From the NCBI GenBank assembly GCA_964017235.1, contig OZ024930.1:24060614-24124613 (forward strand): 64,000 bases of DNA, in the 5' to 3' direction. The notes under the pieces are model-generated. The model did no database searches, was not told the DNA's origin, and saw only the letters and a list, made by a program, of their open reading frames with translations. Origin of the DNA: Sabellastarte sp. h YS-2021. Lineage: Eukaryota > Annelida > Polychaeta > Sabellida > Sabellidae. Shown here piece by piece: positions 21,781 through 34,100 of this stretch (its first letter is position 1; the number at the start of each line of letters is the position of its first letter). The position numbers were made by a program, and so were the translations under genes.

Positions 21781-22744
21781 AATCATGTGCATTTTTGTCC
21801 AACTGGTCTTTGGTGTTTCCCTTCACAATGTGAGCAATAATTTTTTTTTTATTTGTCCATCTTTACTCGTTATAGTGCATAAGGTTAGGCAAGATCTCAG
21901 AATTCAGAGCAACGAGCATAAGGTTGTCTATCAAAATCCCAATGCAGATCAGCAACAGTTGACGTATTACTAGAGTCAGATTAAAACACAATAAAATTCA
22001 TGATAAAAACGCATGTAAAGTTCTGTAAATCATAAAACATATTTTCTTTTCAAAAGCTTAATTCAAACTGACCCACTGTTATTTTCCCTCTGCATAACCT
22101 AATTCCTCAACCAATAGCAATGCAAGAGTCATAGCGACCGGTAATGCACATTATAGCATGCTACCTAGCCAGTCTTAAGGCTGATGATCTGTCAATGCCT
22201 AACTAGCCAGGACTGGGGCTCAGTGGACTGAACTTCACAGCACTCTGGTGCTGTGCCGCAAACCCAAGAATCTTTAATTTAGGATTTTATTAAATGTGAA
22301 ATACGATAAGAAAGCATAACTTATTCAATCAAAAACAAAAGGTACAAAGCAAAGAATTTAAAAACTTAACAAAGCAGTTAAAAGAATTAGAAGAAAATGT
22401 ATCAACTTCTCCCACAGCTCAAAAATGTTGCATGAATACACCCTTATAAAGACAAAAGTGAACAGTAGGGAAATGTTCACACAACTTCATTAACTCTCTT
22501 AGCAATAACACTCTCAAATCTTGGTTCTAGCCTCAAATATGAAGTTTGTAATTCATTGCTGGTATACAATGATTAACAGTGCAGACTGATATGACCTGTT
22601 TTCCTTTACTCTTACAATGGTTTTTCATCTTTACTTAGCCCAGTTTAATCTACAAGAATGTTCATTTGTGTTGATAACACAATTAAGTATTTGCTGAAAA
22701 AAGTGCTTATTTTTGATCGAGATTATTTTAATTGTATCAATACT
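21781..22744. other. No recognisable gene
   Basis: AT-rich. It may include the 5' flank of DIRS A, but no inverted terminal repeat could be assigned. Confidence 0.35.
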
Positions 22745-22875
22745 CTACAGTGCATAGAGTATTGAAACCTCATAGATGGGGCTTAAGGTTTAACCAATAT
22801 ATGTGTTTGGGGCTTAGATAATAAACATGGTTTAATTGCAAATGCTTATTTAATGCACATTGTCTATTCCCAACA
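22745..22875 (+). repeat. Left LTR of the Gypsy element
   Basis: About 130 bp, ending CCCAACA. It aligns with 27248-27393, sharing AGATAATAAA and the GCAAATGCTTATTTAATGCA block. The start is approximate because the left copy lacks the TGTTGG terminus. Confidence 0.7.
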
Positions 22876-22892
22876 TGGTGTCAGATGTGGGA
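22876..22892 (+). promoter_or_regulatory. Primer-binding site of the Gypsy element
   Basis: TGGTGTCAGATGTGGGA directly follows the left LTR. It differs by one base from the TGGTGTCAGAAGTGGGA-type site common in Mag-like Gypsy elements. Confidence 0.7.
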
Positions 22893-23593
22893 TCAGTTAA
22901 ACAAATTAAAATGAGCTAATAGTCTGAATCTTACAAGTGAAAGGTTACATTAAAATGTGGTTCTTTTGATCTGAAGTTACCACAAACAACAAAATTACTG
23001 TAATATCACTCACTGACACCCACTGTTCAGCATGACAGTTAAAGGAAACTCAAAACCACCAGTGTTAGATTCATCTATGTGTGAAAATAAACAAGAATTT
23101 GTAGAATTATGGATAGATTAATTTAATGATTGGTATGTGTTTAGACTTATCTAAAAGCCCAAGTGAAAATAAGCACGTGAAAACTGCTTGTTATGGTATG
23201 GAAATAAGTGCATTCTGTTTGGCTTTGCTTTAAATGTCTGGCACACAGTGAAATCAGCAGCTCTCCCTACAATAAGCAATGATGATATTGAAAATACTTC
23301 AGCAAAATACCCCTGGGTATGGAAGAAAAAACTTTTACAGCATTACTCTGGTGAAGCTACTGTATTGTCTTATCCTTTGAATTTTTATGGGGACTTGTAA
23401 ACAAACGTTAATGAAAGTATTGCTGAGTGTGAATTAAGGTGTAAATATTTGGGTTCTAAATGTGATTACAGTAAAATGGAGAACCCAGAGGAAGAAGTGA
23501 TACAGGATAGATTTGTCACTGGGATATTTGATGATAAATTGAGGGATGCATTGTACACCATAAAAAGACGGTATTGTTTTCGGTCTTTCTGAA

Positions 23594-23959
23594 GTGATAA
23601 ACAGAGCAAAAGCATGGAAATCTGCGACAAAGACCCAAGTTATAGAATCTCAGCAGACTGAAGAGCAGGTTAACTATACTGCCTATAGTGCAGCTAGTTA
23701 TAACTCAAAATTTAATCCAAATCTAGCCCAAAATAAAACGAGATCAGGGTCAGTGCAAAATAAAAGAAATATACCCTGTGTTCATTGTGGTGGTTCAGTG
23801 TCACATCCAAGGAAAAGTTGCCCTGCTGCCAAACTTGGTGTTCTGTGTAGGAACTGTTATGTACGTAATCATTTTGCTAGTGTGTGTCCAAGCCTGAAGG
23901 ATAAATTTAAGCATAACTGCAAAAAGCAAGTAAATGGTTTAGAAATTGATGATGGGTAG
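23594..23959 (+). pseudogene. Gypsy gag nucleocapsid segment
   Basis: A 121-residue frame, the longest surviving part of gag. It carries two zinc knuckles: CVHCGGSVSHPRKSCPA and CRNCYVRNHFASVCPS. Upstream gag matrix/capsid frames (23035-23580) are interrupted. The paired knuckles with CPA and HFA signatures are typical of the Mag group. Confidence 0.75.
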
Positions 23960-26900
23960 TCTTCTGAGGAATTTAGACATGGCTTTATGCTCTCTGATGA
24001 TAGTAATAGTTGTTAGTGTATCAGAAAATTGTTAGTAGAACTACCATTGTCTGTAGATGGAAATGATTTCTATTAATAATCATGTCAAGTAGATACAGCT
24101 GCCTCATGTAATACAATACCATATAGGGTATATGAAAGTTTTGACCATCTGAAAATTTGGCAAGATCAAAATCTGTCTTGCATTCCTAATATTATATAAC
24201 CTGTTGGAAAATGTATGTTGGTTTGTGAGTCTCGGGAGAAATTTGATATTATTCAGTTTGAGATAATTGACAATAATGATGTTGGCAAGCCAGGATTGTT
24301 GGGCTTGAAGGGTTGTGTAAAACTTGGACTAATTCACTATGACGATCATGTCATTGTAATGAAAGGTTCTTCTTGTATGTTTAAGCTGAGTATATGTGAC
24401 CTCCCTCAGCCATTACAAAAAGAAGGTCTTTTGAGTGCTCACAGTGATGTGTTTATTGGAATTGGAGATTTGTGGCTGCCAATATTATTCATTTTAGATC
24501 TGAATGTGGTTCTGGTTCATGCACCAGTGCACAGAATTCCTTTGGCAAAGTGAAAACGAACAAAACAAAAAAATGATGAAATGGTTAAACTAGGAAAGCT
24601 GTCAAAAATGGATCTGCCCACAGATTGCTGCCCAAATATGACTGTGGCAGTAAAAAATAATAGTATTTTTACGACAAGGATCTGTATTGACCCCAGCCAA
24701 ACAATTAGCAAGGCACGTAGTGAGTATTGCTCATGATTTGCTTGTGTGTGGAGTAGGAGATACCAAAGAAGATTCAGAACAAGCTCATGACAAATGTTTG
24801 CTGCATTGTTGCACAGGGCTAGAGCAAGAAACTTAAAATTAAATCCAGGAAAGATTCATTTTAAATTGAAGAAAATTGCTTTCATGGCATTTTGTATAAC
24901 AGAGGAAGGAGTTTCTCCTGACCCCTCAAGGATTCAGTCCATTACGCAAATGCCAGTACCAACAAGTAAGTTAGCTCTTGAAAGATTTATTCAGAATGGT
25001 GAATTATTTAAATACCTTTTGCCAAGCATTAGCTGAGACAATTAGTCCACTAAATTCACTAACTAGGCAGGATCAATCTTTTGTGTGGGCCGATATTCAT
25101 GAACCTAGCTTTGCAAAAGCTAAAGAAACTGATAACGTGTTCTCCTTGTTTGGCCTATTTTGATGTTAACAAAGAAGTTGATGCCTCTAATACAGCCCTC
25201 TGTGGTTCGCTCTTACAGCCTAATGGACAAGGAAAGCTGCAGCCGGTGGCATTCACATCTTGTTTAATGCTTCCAAATGAGCAAAGATGGGCACAGATAA
25301 AGAAAAAAGCCCTAGCTATTTTTGCTGGGTGTGAAAATGGTATTTATGGCTATATGGGAAAAGGTTCACAGTGCATACTGATAATCAGCCACTTCAAACT
25401 ATTTTTGAAAGACCATTAGCCCCCAAAAGACTACAACGACTGATCATGAGATTACAGCAGTTTTATGTTAATGTTGTGTATAAAAAGGGCACCTCTCTTG
25501 TTTTGGCAGATATTTTCTCAGATGCACCTTTACCACAAGTAATGACTTCCATTCAACCTTTGTTGGAAATATTACGTCTGGAGATAGAGAGAAATGATCT
25601 CCAAGTAAATATACAGATTACTTCAAAAACAATGGCTAAACTGCAAGAGACAACAAAGGCAGATCAAGTTATGAACAGTTTAAAAAGAACAATATTGAAT
25701 TGGTGGTCATTGAAAAAAGGTGTTTGCCTTCGTGTTTGATGCCATATTGGAACATTAGAGATGAAAGGTCAGTTATTGATGGTGTTGTGTATAGAGGGAC
25801 ACAGGCCATAATTCCCTCATCCATGCATCACATCTTGGGGTTCAAAATACATTCTGTTGTGCATGGATATTGTGTATTGGCCTGTAATGCAGGCAAAGAT
25901 ACTTGCAGTAGTTGTGGTACATGTGCTATGTTTTCTTGTGTTAATACATGTGAATCAATGCTGACTCAGCCAGTTTTTGAATATCATTGGTAGTTTATGA
26001 GCCAAGATCTGTGTGAATTTGAATCAAGACAATATTTAATAATGGTTGATCATTATTCTGATTATACTGAAGTAAATCGTTTGTATGAGACATAGTCCAG
26101 TACTGTTGTTGACAAGTCAAAAACACAGTTTGCAAGACATGGTATACCTGATTGCTTTCCTACTGATAATGGGCCGCAATTCATCAATGTTGAATTTGCC
26201 AACTTTTGTTGTGAGTGGAATATAATGCATCAAACCAGCTCCCCTTATTGGCCAAAAGGCAATGGAAAAATGGAATTGGCTGTAAAAATTGTAAAAAATG
26301 TGATAAAAAAGTGTTATGGCCTTGAATTAGCATTATTATCTTACAGGAATACACCAAATAAAAATTGCAAATTTCAGCTCAAAGGTCTATGAACAGACAA
26401 TTAAAATTGACTATATGCCCTATTGCTAATAAACGCTGAGTCGGATCAAGTACAAAATGAAATAGTGGCCAAGAAACAACAAGTAAAGTGCTTTTATGAT
26501 AAGCATGCCAAAGTAGAACTTTCCAGTTTTTTAACATGGGGTGATATTGTGTATCTAAAGCCTTCTCCACGAAATATGGGAAAACAGTGGTTATATGGAT
26601 ATACTCAAGAAATTCCTGTCCCATGTTCCTGTGTGGTTTAAACTTTAAAGGGATTATTCCGCAGAAACAGAAATCAATTACGGCCATCCAGTCAAGTTAA
26701 AGTGAATCCACATTCAAAAGGTGCTTCTGAAACTGAGCAATCAAGGCTACAAGGGTACTATGAATACTCTAGGACAAAAGTGTCCTGTCTTGAATGTCAA
26801 TGTACCAAATTTGCTATCTGACAGTTCTTGCTATAAACCTTCTGTTTCAAACACTGTTTTAAGTAATGTGAAATATGACAATACTTGTAAAATGTCTGAC

Positions 26901-27247
26901 ATTCAAGTATCTAGTAATAAGAATAATGCTAATAGTTTCAAAGCAGATAATTTGACTGATTCAGTGAATAATGAACCATTAAAGCCTGCCATAAATCAGT
27001 CATCTATCTTATGTCACCAAATCAGGCAGGATAGTGAAAAAGAAAACTATCTTTGATCCATCAATGTAAAACATCAATGTAGTAAAATTAATATAATTTC
27101 CTAGTACTAAATAGTACAACATTTTATATAATTAAGTATTTATCCAAGTGATCCTCTCTGACAATTTCAATTTATTAAATTTCTTTCAATTAAAAAAAAT
27201 ATCAATGAATAATAAAAAATACAAAAAAAAACAGTTAACAGGGAGAA

Positions 27248-27393
27248 TGTTGGTGCATTGTTTATGAAAGACCCTATGGATGTGGTTTACTGTTAACTGA
27301 TGTATGTGTTGTGGGCTCAGATAATAAATGTAGTTTCACAGCAAACAGCTTAACAGCAAATGCTTATTTAATGCATATCGTCTATCCCCAACA
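27248..27393 (+). repeat. Right LTR of the Gypsy element
   Basis: 146 bp, TGTTGG to CCAACA. It is preceded by an A/G-rich polypurine stretch ending GGGAGAA. It contains AATAAA. Confidence 0.8.
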
Positions 27394-27954
27394 CTTCTCC
27401 CAGTATTGCATGTCAAAAACAACAGCTGCTTTTCAATTTCGCAAAGTTAGCAGTGTGGAACCAACTGGTATGCATCACAATTACAACTGTTCCTCACCAT
27501 ATCACTTTTGCAATGTCACATTTAAATAAACCACAAATTTGTTACTTTTTGACCACCACAATGAAACATTTCTTTTGAAAGGATGATTATTTTTATGACT
27601 GGCTTTTATGAATCTGTTTGACTTATAGACACCCAGTAGTAAGCAGTGTCCAACCTTGCTCAACCAGTATATGTTGCATTTTTTTGCCCTTACTTCCACA
27701 ATTCATTGTGTAATCTATACTAAGTTGGCCAGTTACATCATGCAAATAAATGACTGATTGTTGAATGCCAGATAATATATTCAAATAAGATATTTGCCTC
27801 CTTTGATGTATTTATTACTTATTAAACTAACAAAATGGTCATTTTTTAAGCATTTTGATCAGTAAACTCTGCTTGACTGGAACCTCAAACTGCTTCTTGT
27901 TGTTCCACCTATACTTATAAAAAATACTGCATTCTCTTCTATGGAAAAACTATG
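27394..27954. other. No recognisable feature
   Basis: AT-rich interval between the Gypsy right LTR and the truncated DIRS B; no gene supported. Confidence 0.35.
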
Positions 27955-29830
27955 TTTACCATTTCCCGTTGGCGCGTGGCTTTATGCAGTGGACAATAGT
28001 TCACTTGGAGATGGTGAACATTCTCCTGGCGGTACGGGCTTTTGCTGTGCACTGGTCCCATAAGAAAGTCTTGATAAAGTGCGACAATGAGGCGGTAGTC
28101 CACGTCCTTACTAATAGTAGGACAAGAGATGCATTTCTGGGGGCGTGTGTCCGTAACGTGTGGCAAACGGCAGCATGGTATGACATCGAGCTTACATATA
28201 CCCATGTCCTAGGTAAACACAACCCAGTTGCAGACCTCCTGTCCAGGTGGACTGGATCCCCACAGGATTGCGCAAAACTACACAGATATGTGGAGAAACC
28301 ATTGTGACTTCAGTTGGAGATAGAAATGTTGCATGTAGACTATGAAATATGAATGTTCATGTGATATCAGCTGATATACTACACTTTGTTTTGTAGGAAA
28401 AAAGAAAATGAGGTTGCTAGCCTTGGGGGCCAGAAAGCGATTGGAGTTTGCCTTTAGACCAAAGACTTCAGCCTGTTACACCATGCTGTTCAGAGTATTT
28501 GTAGCATTTTGTCTAGTTTTACATGTATCTCTGTATCAGGTGTCAACCACTCATGTATTGTCATATTTGGAGTTCTTGGCTACAAATGGAGTGTCATGTA
28601 ATATGATTGCTAATCATATGTCAGCAGCAAAAGCTCATTTTGTAATGAATAATTTGGATTATTCAGTATGGTGTCACAAAAACGTTAAATACTTTCTTAA
28701 ATCAATGAAATTGACAAGACCTGTTAAATTACCCAATAGAAATGTTATGGATGTACAGACCCTGTCAAAGTTGATTAATCTGTGTGATTCAATATACATG
28801 GGGAAAATTTTTAAAGCAGTATTTCTCTTAGGTTTTTTCGGCTTCCTCAGACTTTCAAATATAGCACCTCATTCTCTATCAACATTTGACCTAACCCGTC
28901 ATTTAACTGCTGGGGATGTCATTTTCTCTAAGAATTTCATGAAAGTAGTACTTAAATGGTCTAAAACAAATCAATTTCGTGATAGAGTTCACATCCTCTC
29001 CCTGCCTAGAATAAAGGGTTCGAACCTCTGCCCCCACAAGGCATGTAGAGCTGCTTTGAAATTTTTTGCACCACTTCCACATGAACCTCTTTTTCAGTTT
29101 CCAATTAACCAATCCTGGAAAGTCCTTACAGACAACCAAATAAGGAAATGTCTCGCAAAGTTGATTGCAAAGTTAGGATTTTCACCTGGTCATTTCACAT
29201 TCCATAGCTTTAGGCGCTCTGGTGCTACATTGGCCTATAATGCATACATTCCCCTTCAAAACATCAAGCAACACGGAACATGGGTATCTGATTGTGTGTG
29301 GTCGTACATTCAAAAGGACCATAAATTGGGTGAACACATGGCCATATTAATGGCTGCGATTATAAAATAAATATATGACCTACTTCTACTTGGTTTGGGG
29401 TTTGAGGACTTTCATATACGTTAATAAATACAGATGTATCATACTTGCTAAACGGGCCTCTTCACTCATTCTCTTAAAGCCGGACTTAGAGGTTTTACCT
29501 TCAGCAGGAAAGTTTACCGTTATACGGCAAAGTTGAGGGTCCCATTATAACTGAGAAGTGGGGGAGCATTGCCATGAACAATTCCGTTATACTGTTACTT
29601 ACATTTGATACTAAGATGACCTAGCTTGATATTAAGTCACAGTGTGTGAGTAAAGTGATAACTCAGTGATCATAGTCGAGCAAGTATGTACACATGTGAT
29701 TGTGGACGATAACGTGTATTTAATGGATTATGTACTTAAAGTTGTGTATTGGACTTTATTTTAATAGTAGTCATTATTTACTCATTGTTTATGTATTGTA
29801 TTTAATAAATGTATGCTCCACATTATGAGT
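27955..29830 (+). mobile_element. DIRS-type retrotransposon B, 5'-truncated
   Basis: The element begins abruptly inside RNase H. Gag and RT are absent. RNase H frame 27969-28307 reads HLEMVNILLAVRAFAVHW, CDNEAVVHVLTNSRT and GKHNPVADLLSRW, the normal DIRS order. The recombinase ORF follows at 28408. Downstream of it (29450-29600) lies non-coding sequence with a small palindrome (CCGTTATACGG) and a pattern like a DIRS 3' terminal or internal complementary region. The 3' end is not precisely defined; about 29830 is an estimate. Confidence 0.85.
28408..29370 (+). CDS. Tyrosine recombinase of DIRS B
   Basis: Uninterrupted 320-residue frame for the enzyme that inserts circular DIRS cDNA by site-specific strand exchange. 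An N-terminal core-binding part (residues about 1-110) precedes the catalytic domain. The first catalytic Arg is in GFFGFLRLSN (about residues 143-152). The HSFRRSGAT box (about 265-273) supplies the conserved His-x-x-Arg. The HGTWVSDCVWSYI block (about 288-300) supplies the second His and the nucleophilic Tyr position. A normal length for the domain and no internal stop suggest a fairly young copy, or one that has escaped decay by chance. Confidence 0.9.
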   Translation: MRLLALGARKRLEFAFRPKTSACYTMLFRVFVAFCLVLHVSLYQVSTTHVLSYLEFLATNGVSCNMIANHMSAAKAHFVMNNLDYSVWCHKNVKYFLKSMKLTRPVKLPNRNVMDVQTLSKLINLCDSIYMGKIFKAVFLLGFFGFLRLSNIAPHSLSTFDLTRHLTAGDVIFSKNFMKVVLKWSKTNQFRDRVHILSLPRIKGSNLCPHKACRAALKFFAPLPHEPLFQFPINQSWKVLTDNQIRKCLAKLIAKLGFSPGHFTFHSFRRSGATLAYNAYIPLQNIKQHGTWVSDCVWSYIQKDHKLGEHMAILMAAIIK

Positions 29831-30081
29831 GCTTGACTTGTTGGGGTGGGTGGGGACTGTTATGGTGCGCTGTTTTACAATGCAGATTCTTTTGTGTAGA
29901 TTGTGTGAAATTTGCAGATATGTAGCTATTACACAAATCTGAGTTAGTTCCAACTGTACAAGTCAAAGATGGGATTTATGTTCCTGTCAACAGCCAAGGC
30001 CAAATAAGTACAGGTCATCATTTGCTACACCAGTTAAAGTATTGCTTAGGAAATAAAATACACTATAATTTCTCGAAATGT

Positions 30082-30087
30082 TTTATT
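30082..30087 (-). promoter_or_regulatory. Polyadenylation signal AATAAA of the Ly6 gene
   Basis: AATAAA on the minus strand about 940 bases after the stop codon. It is conserved in sequence and position with 8402-8407 of the duplicate, which supports use. Confidence 0.55.
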
Positions 30088-31029
30088 GTTATCACAAAGT
30101 GGAGTTAGTCATGCTATGATGAAAAGTTTTGTTTTATTATAAAGGCTATAAGATAAAAAGTTAATCCGATTACAAGATCTTATTGTGTTGCATGTTTTCC
30201 TTAATTAGATTTAAATTTTAACAAATATAAAAGGTATTAATAGAATCATTAATTTAGTAAAAATATTTTTAAAAATTCTTCCTTCAGGAGAAGTAGTTAC
30301 AATTTTAAACCTAAATATATTAAAAACATATTTTAAAGCCAAAGATACAAGCACATGGTTATACATTTTCTGAATATCTATTGAGAACTTAAGGTTTTGT
30401 CAAATAAGAAATAATTAAACTGGCAAAGCACATCAAACTTAATACAATATTAAAAATACAGTCTTACATATAAATGTATTCAGGTTATTAACATTTTTAA
30501 ACGTTCAGTTGAAGATAGGTTAAGAAACTGTAGCACGAAATTGATTGTTAAAGATATCTTTTCTGGTGTTGTTACTTAATTTTAAAATGATTTTACATGC
30601 AACTAAAAACTTGTTCACATATCCTTGTTGCACTCCAGAATAATAGATGAACATAAAATGTTAGTATACTGTAAGTTGTAAACTGCATGAAATAATTAGA
30701 AAGGAAAAACTTAGATTTGAAAAGCTTAGGTTTGAGTCGAGTCCATTTTCAAAACTGACTGATAACTGCTGAAGAAGTCACACACTCTAATAAAATAAGA
30801 ATAAATTCATTTTTTTTTAAAAAATACTCTTTTACTATTAAACACTTTTTTCTTCAATGAAATCTAAAATAACTTTCTAAACCTTATAAAGTAATACCTT
30901 AAGCAACAATTGGGCTCGGCTTTGCAAAACTATCAAACAGTAAAATATAGTTCTGGATATTATAAAATAATCTTCACACACAAAAATCCACAAATCATTT
31001 TATCACTGCTGTGAAACTGGCATGGCTGT

Positions 31030-31176
31030 TTAGAACTTCAAAACTGCAAAAGCCACCAGGATAAAGAGCAAGATGTTGGGACCAATCTGGTTTCCATGGT
31101 TACAGAGTTCATCTTGACAGTAGCAAATGGTTGATTCTGCAGTGGCCACGCTAAATCCTGCATTTTCTAGGTCGGA
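31030..31176 (-). CDS. Ly6 gene, terminal exon
   Basis: 147 nt including the stop (31030-31032), with acceptor AAATTTTAG. It encodes SDLENAGFSV, then STICYCQDELCNHGN (Ly6 C-terminal signature) and a 15-residue hydrophobic tail. It is duplicated at 10265-10405. Confidence 0.9.
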   Translation of the reverse strand, partial: SDLENAGFSVATAESTICYCQDELCNHGNQIGPNILLFILVAFAVLKF

Positions 31177-34100
31177 CTAAAATTTGAAAAGAAAATAACA
31201 CAAAGTGTCCTTTAGTGTTTGTTGAGCTTTGAACTATTTCAGAAACCTGCATTATTTGCAAGCAAAAAAACCCCTTATTTTTCATCTCAAAATTTGAAAA
31301 AATTGCTGGATTTAAATCAGAGTTACAATATTTGACAATATCATGTTTATGGTTATGACTTACAAATCAGAAATACTGCAAAACGGAACAGTGGCAGAGC
31401 AGGTAACACATATTTCTCCCTTCTTCCTCCGTATATCTTTTCCACCAATTTGCACTATTTTAACCCATGCAATTCATGCATCTATGCATTAAATCGTTTG
31501 TTTTCATGAAGAATAATCACTGTAATGATTATAACACCAACAAATGTTTTTTCACCTCTGACCATGTAGTCGATGGCGTCATTCACAAACATGCCTGCTT
31601 TTATTACAATCAGGAAGTGGGTAAGTAATGCCCTCAAAAGATACAGGACTGTCTGAGGCTAACAGCAGGAGATAACTGCAAAGAGTCTAGAAAGTCTAAT
31701 TGAACTTTCTGGCTCAGACATAGGAAATTGTTCAGCCTCAACCTCTATCATGGTGTCCTTCAGGAGATAGGAGTGTTTTGTTTTATTCAACTTTTCACTC
31801 TTACTTCCAGATCCCTCCACTTGCCAGTGGGAGGTCAACTGATTTCTTCAATGATTTCATTTGAAATGTTTATGTGCAGCCTTTCTTTTTCCAGTATTCT
31901 GACTTGGTTCACATTCCAGTGGTCTCTCAGATTCCACTTTCCTGGTTTCTTCTTCAGCTCTTCTCCACAGAAGAATGCTGTTCTTTGTCATTCAGTCTCA
32001 CACTGTCTGTTCACATGAGCAGTTCAAGTATCTTGAGCTCCTGTTTTCCTGATTTTTTTCAGGGCATTATTTTTGACAAAGATATACTGGAAACCACCAG
32101 ATTTTTATCTTTTCCTGGTTTTCCGACTATCAGGATGCAACTTATCAGTTGATCATTTTCTCAGTTGGCCAGTGGACCACTTCTCTTCCTCAATTTGCCT
32201 CCTTTCTCTCCTTTGGCTCCTTTGGTTCATTCTTGCTCAGAGTTTTGCTTTTGGGCAGGGTGTACCACTTTGTGGCAATACCTTAGGGCCTAGCCACTAG
32301 CCTTTCAGGATTTACTTCCTTAGTCAAGGAAGTAAGGAAAGTTGGCTTTGAGGTTGGGCATCTCAGTGCACATGTGACTATAAATTGACTCATTAGGGTC
32401 AAAAGTTGTCAGAGGCTCATTTGGCAACTCTCTTAGAGTTGACTTTCAATTTGGAGTGGTTTTTAGCAGGAATTAATTAGATCTGTTCTTACAACAGGTC
32501 TCCTTCCTGGGTCAGATTTTTAACCTGTCTAAAGGTGTTCCTGACAGGGACAAGGTTCTGTCTATTCAGCAGCTCTTCCTTTCTCTGCCTTAGAACACCT
32601 TTAAATTACCTCTCCAACTGAGCACCTTTATTTCTCTTGGCTTCCACTTGGAAGCCATTTCTTCAAGGTCACCTGCACATGACACTTCTTCAGTGTCATC
32701 TCAGGACACTTTGATTTTTCTTCTCAAAGGTGCTCTGGACTGTCCATCCTTTGATCCCTCAATGAAGGTTCATTTAAGATGGTACTTACCTGGGAATTAT
32801 GTCTTTGCATACCTCCCTTTAATTCCCTAGTTTTTACATCTACTTTCATGGATGTTTCTCTTCAGGGTTTGGGAGTTCTTTGTGCTCTTTTGACCACCTA
32901 AGGTCCATCTTTGATGTAGCAGTCCAATCTGTTCATCTGTTCTAGAGCTCACAGCTGTCCGTTTTGCTCAGACATTTGTTCCTGTATTATCCTTTCATCA
33001 AAGGATCATCCTTTCAGCCTCAAACAACACAGATGTCTTGTTCTCAAGACATTTGTTCCTCACTTGTCCTTTCTTTAAGGGACACTTCAGATAGTTTCAG
33101 GTAACACTGTTGTCTGTGCTTTCTTTTTTATATCAAGAGAGCTTCCACTCTTGGGACATGTGTATCTATTTTGGCACCTTTTGCCATTATTTTTACAAGA
33201 ACAAGTCTGTTCTTCCACCTTCTCATGTTCCAGGGCATGAATCCTTGGCAGACCATCTCTGGAGGTCTTATCTCACCTTTCATATAAAGTGGTCTCTCTA
33301 TTCTTGGATCTTCAGATGGTAGTCTCAGACTTCTCATCTGATTTAGATCTCTTTTGCCATGTGATTCAATCACAAGCTGCTCTTGCATGTGTCTCCTGTG
33401 CTAGATCCTTAGGCTCTGGCAACAGATGCCCTGGTGTGCTTTGGTCCAGAGTACCACTCCTTCCCTCCTTCAGCTCTTTGTCCTCTATGGCCAGGAAGTT
33501 AATCAACTTTCAGAGCTGTACCATTCTTCTTGTAGCCTTCCTTGGCAAGTGCCAAGTTTTTGGCCTCAAGATCTCCTTTAAGAAAGCCATTGGCTCTTCC
33601 TCTTTTTCTTCTATAACAATCTCATCTAGAGTTTTGTTATTAATTTTTATGGAGTTCCTTTCTTCAAGCTTTCTGGCTGAAGTCTCCTTTAAGAAGAATT
33701 TTCACAGGAGGGGTCTTGGAGGATTTTTATCCTCCATTACTGTCTATGATGCACTGTGGAACTGCTTCAAAAACTTGTGAGGAACATGGCCGCTCTGCCA
33801 TGCCTTAACTGTCCCTTTCATTGCTGTTTGTTCCTTTTAAGGAATTATTTTTCAGACAATTGGGATACAGGTCAGCTCTCTCCAGGTACTACTTGGAGTT
33901 GGGTTCTTATAGGGAGCTTGGAAGTCTCTTTTTAGAGCATCTTTAAGTCCACACTAAGGGTAGTCGTCACCTACCCTTTGGTACTTAAACCTTGGTTCTG
34001 TAGGCTCTTACCAAGGCTCCTCTTGAACCCTGTTTACTTGCTGAGCCAAGTTTTTCATATATTAGACAGTCTTTCTTTCTCCCTTTCTTTGGGAAGGAGA

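Larger units (their letters stand above)
22745..27393 (+). mobile_element. Decayed Ty3/Gypsy LTR retrotransposon (Mag-like)
   Basis: About 4.65 kb with short LTRs at both ends, a primer-binding site and a polypurine tract. Internal order is gag, protease, RT, RNase H, integrase, all broken by stops and frameshifts. Protease reads CQVDTAASCN near 24090-24110. RT is largely deleted, but HDLLVCGVGDTKED near 24730-24770 occupies the catalytic position, with the aspartate pair degraded. RNase H shows DASNTALCG and DNQPLQTIF (25180-25400). Integrase keeps VDHYSDY, DNGPQF and SPYWPKGNG (26040-26260). No envelope frame was seen. The left and right LTRs differ at many sites, so insertion is old. Confidence 0.88.

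Noticed and set aside
5206-22533. About 20-base match between 5206-5226 and 22513-22533
   Set aside because: Too short and without shared flanks; kept only as a possible trace of an old repeat.
22745-27393. Endogenous retrovirus with envelope
   Set aside because: No envelope frame was seen after integrase; short LTRs and double zinc knuckles fit a Mag-like Gypsy element.
33128-33388. Minus-strand ORF opposite DIRS D
   Set aside because: The opposite frame carries the ordered RNase H blocks of DIRS; this one has no domain.
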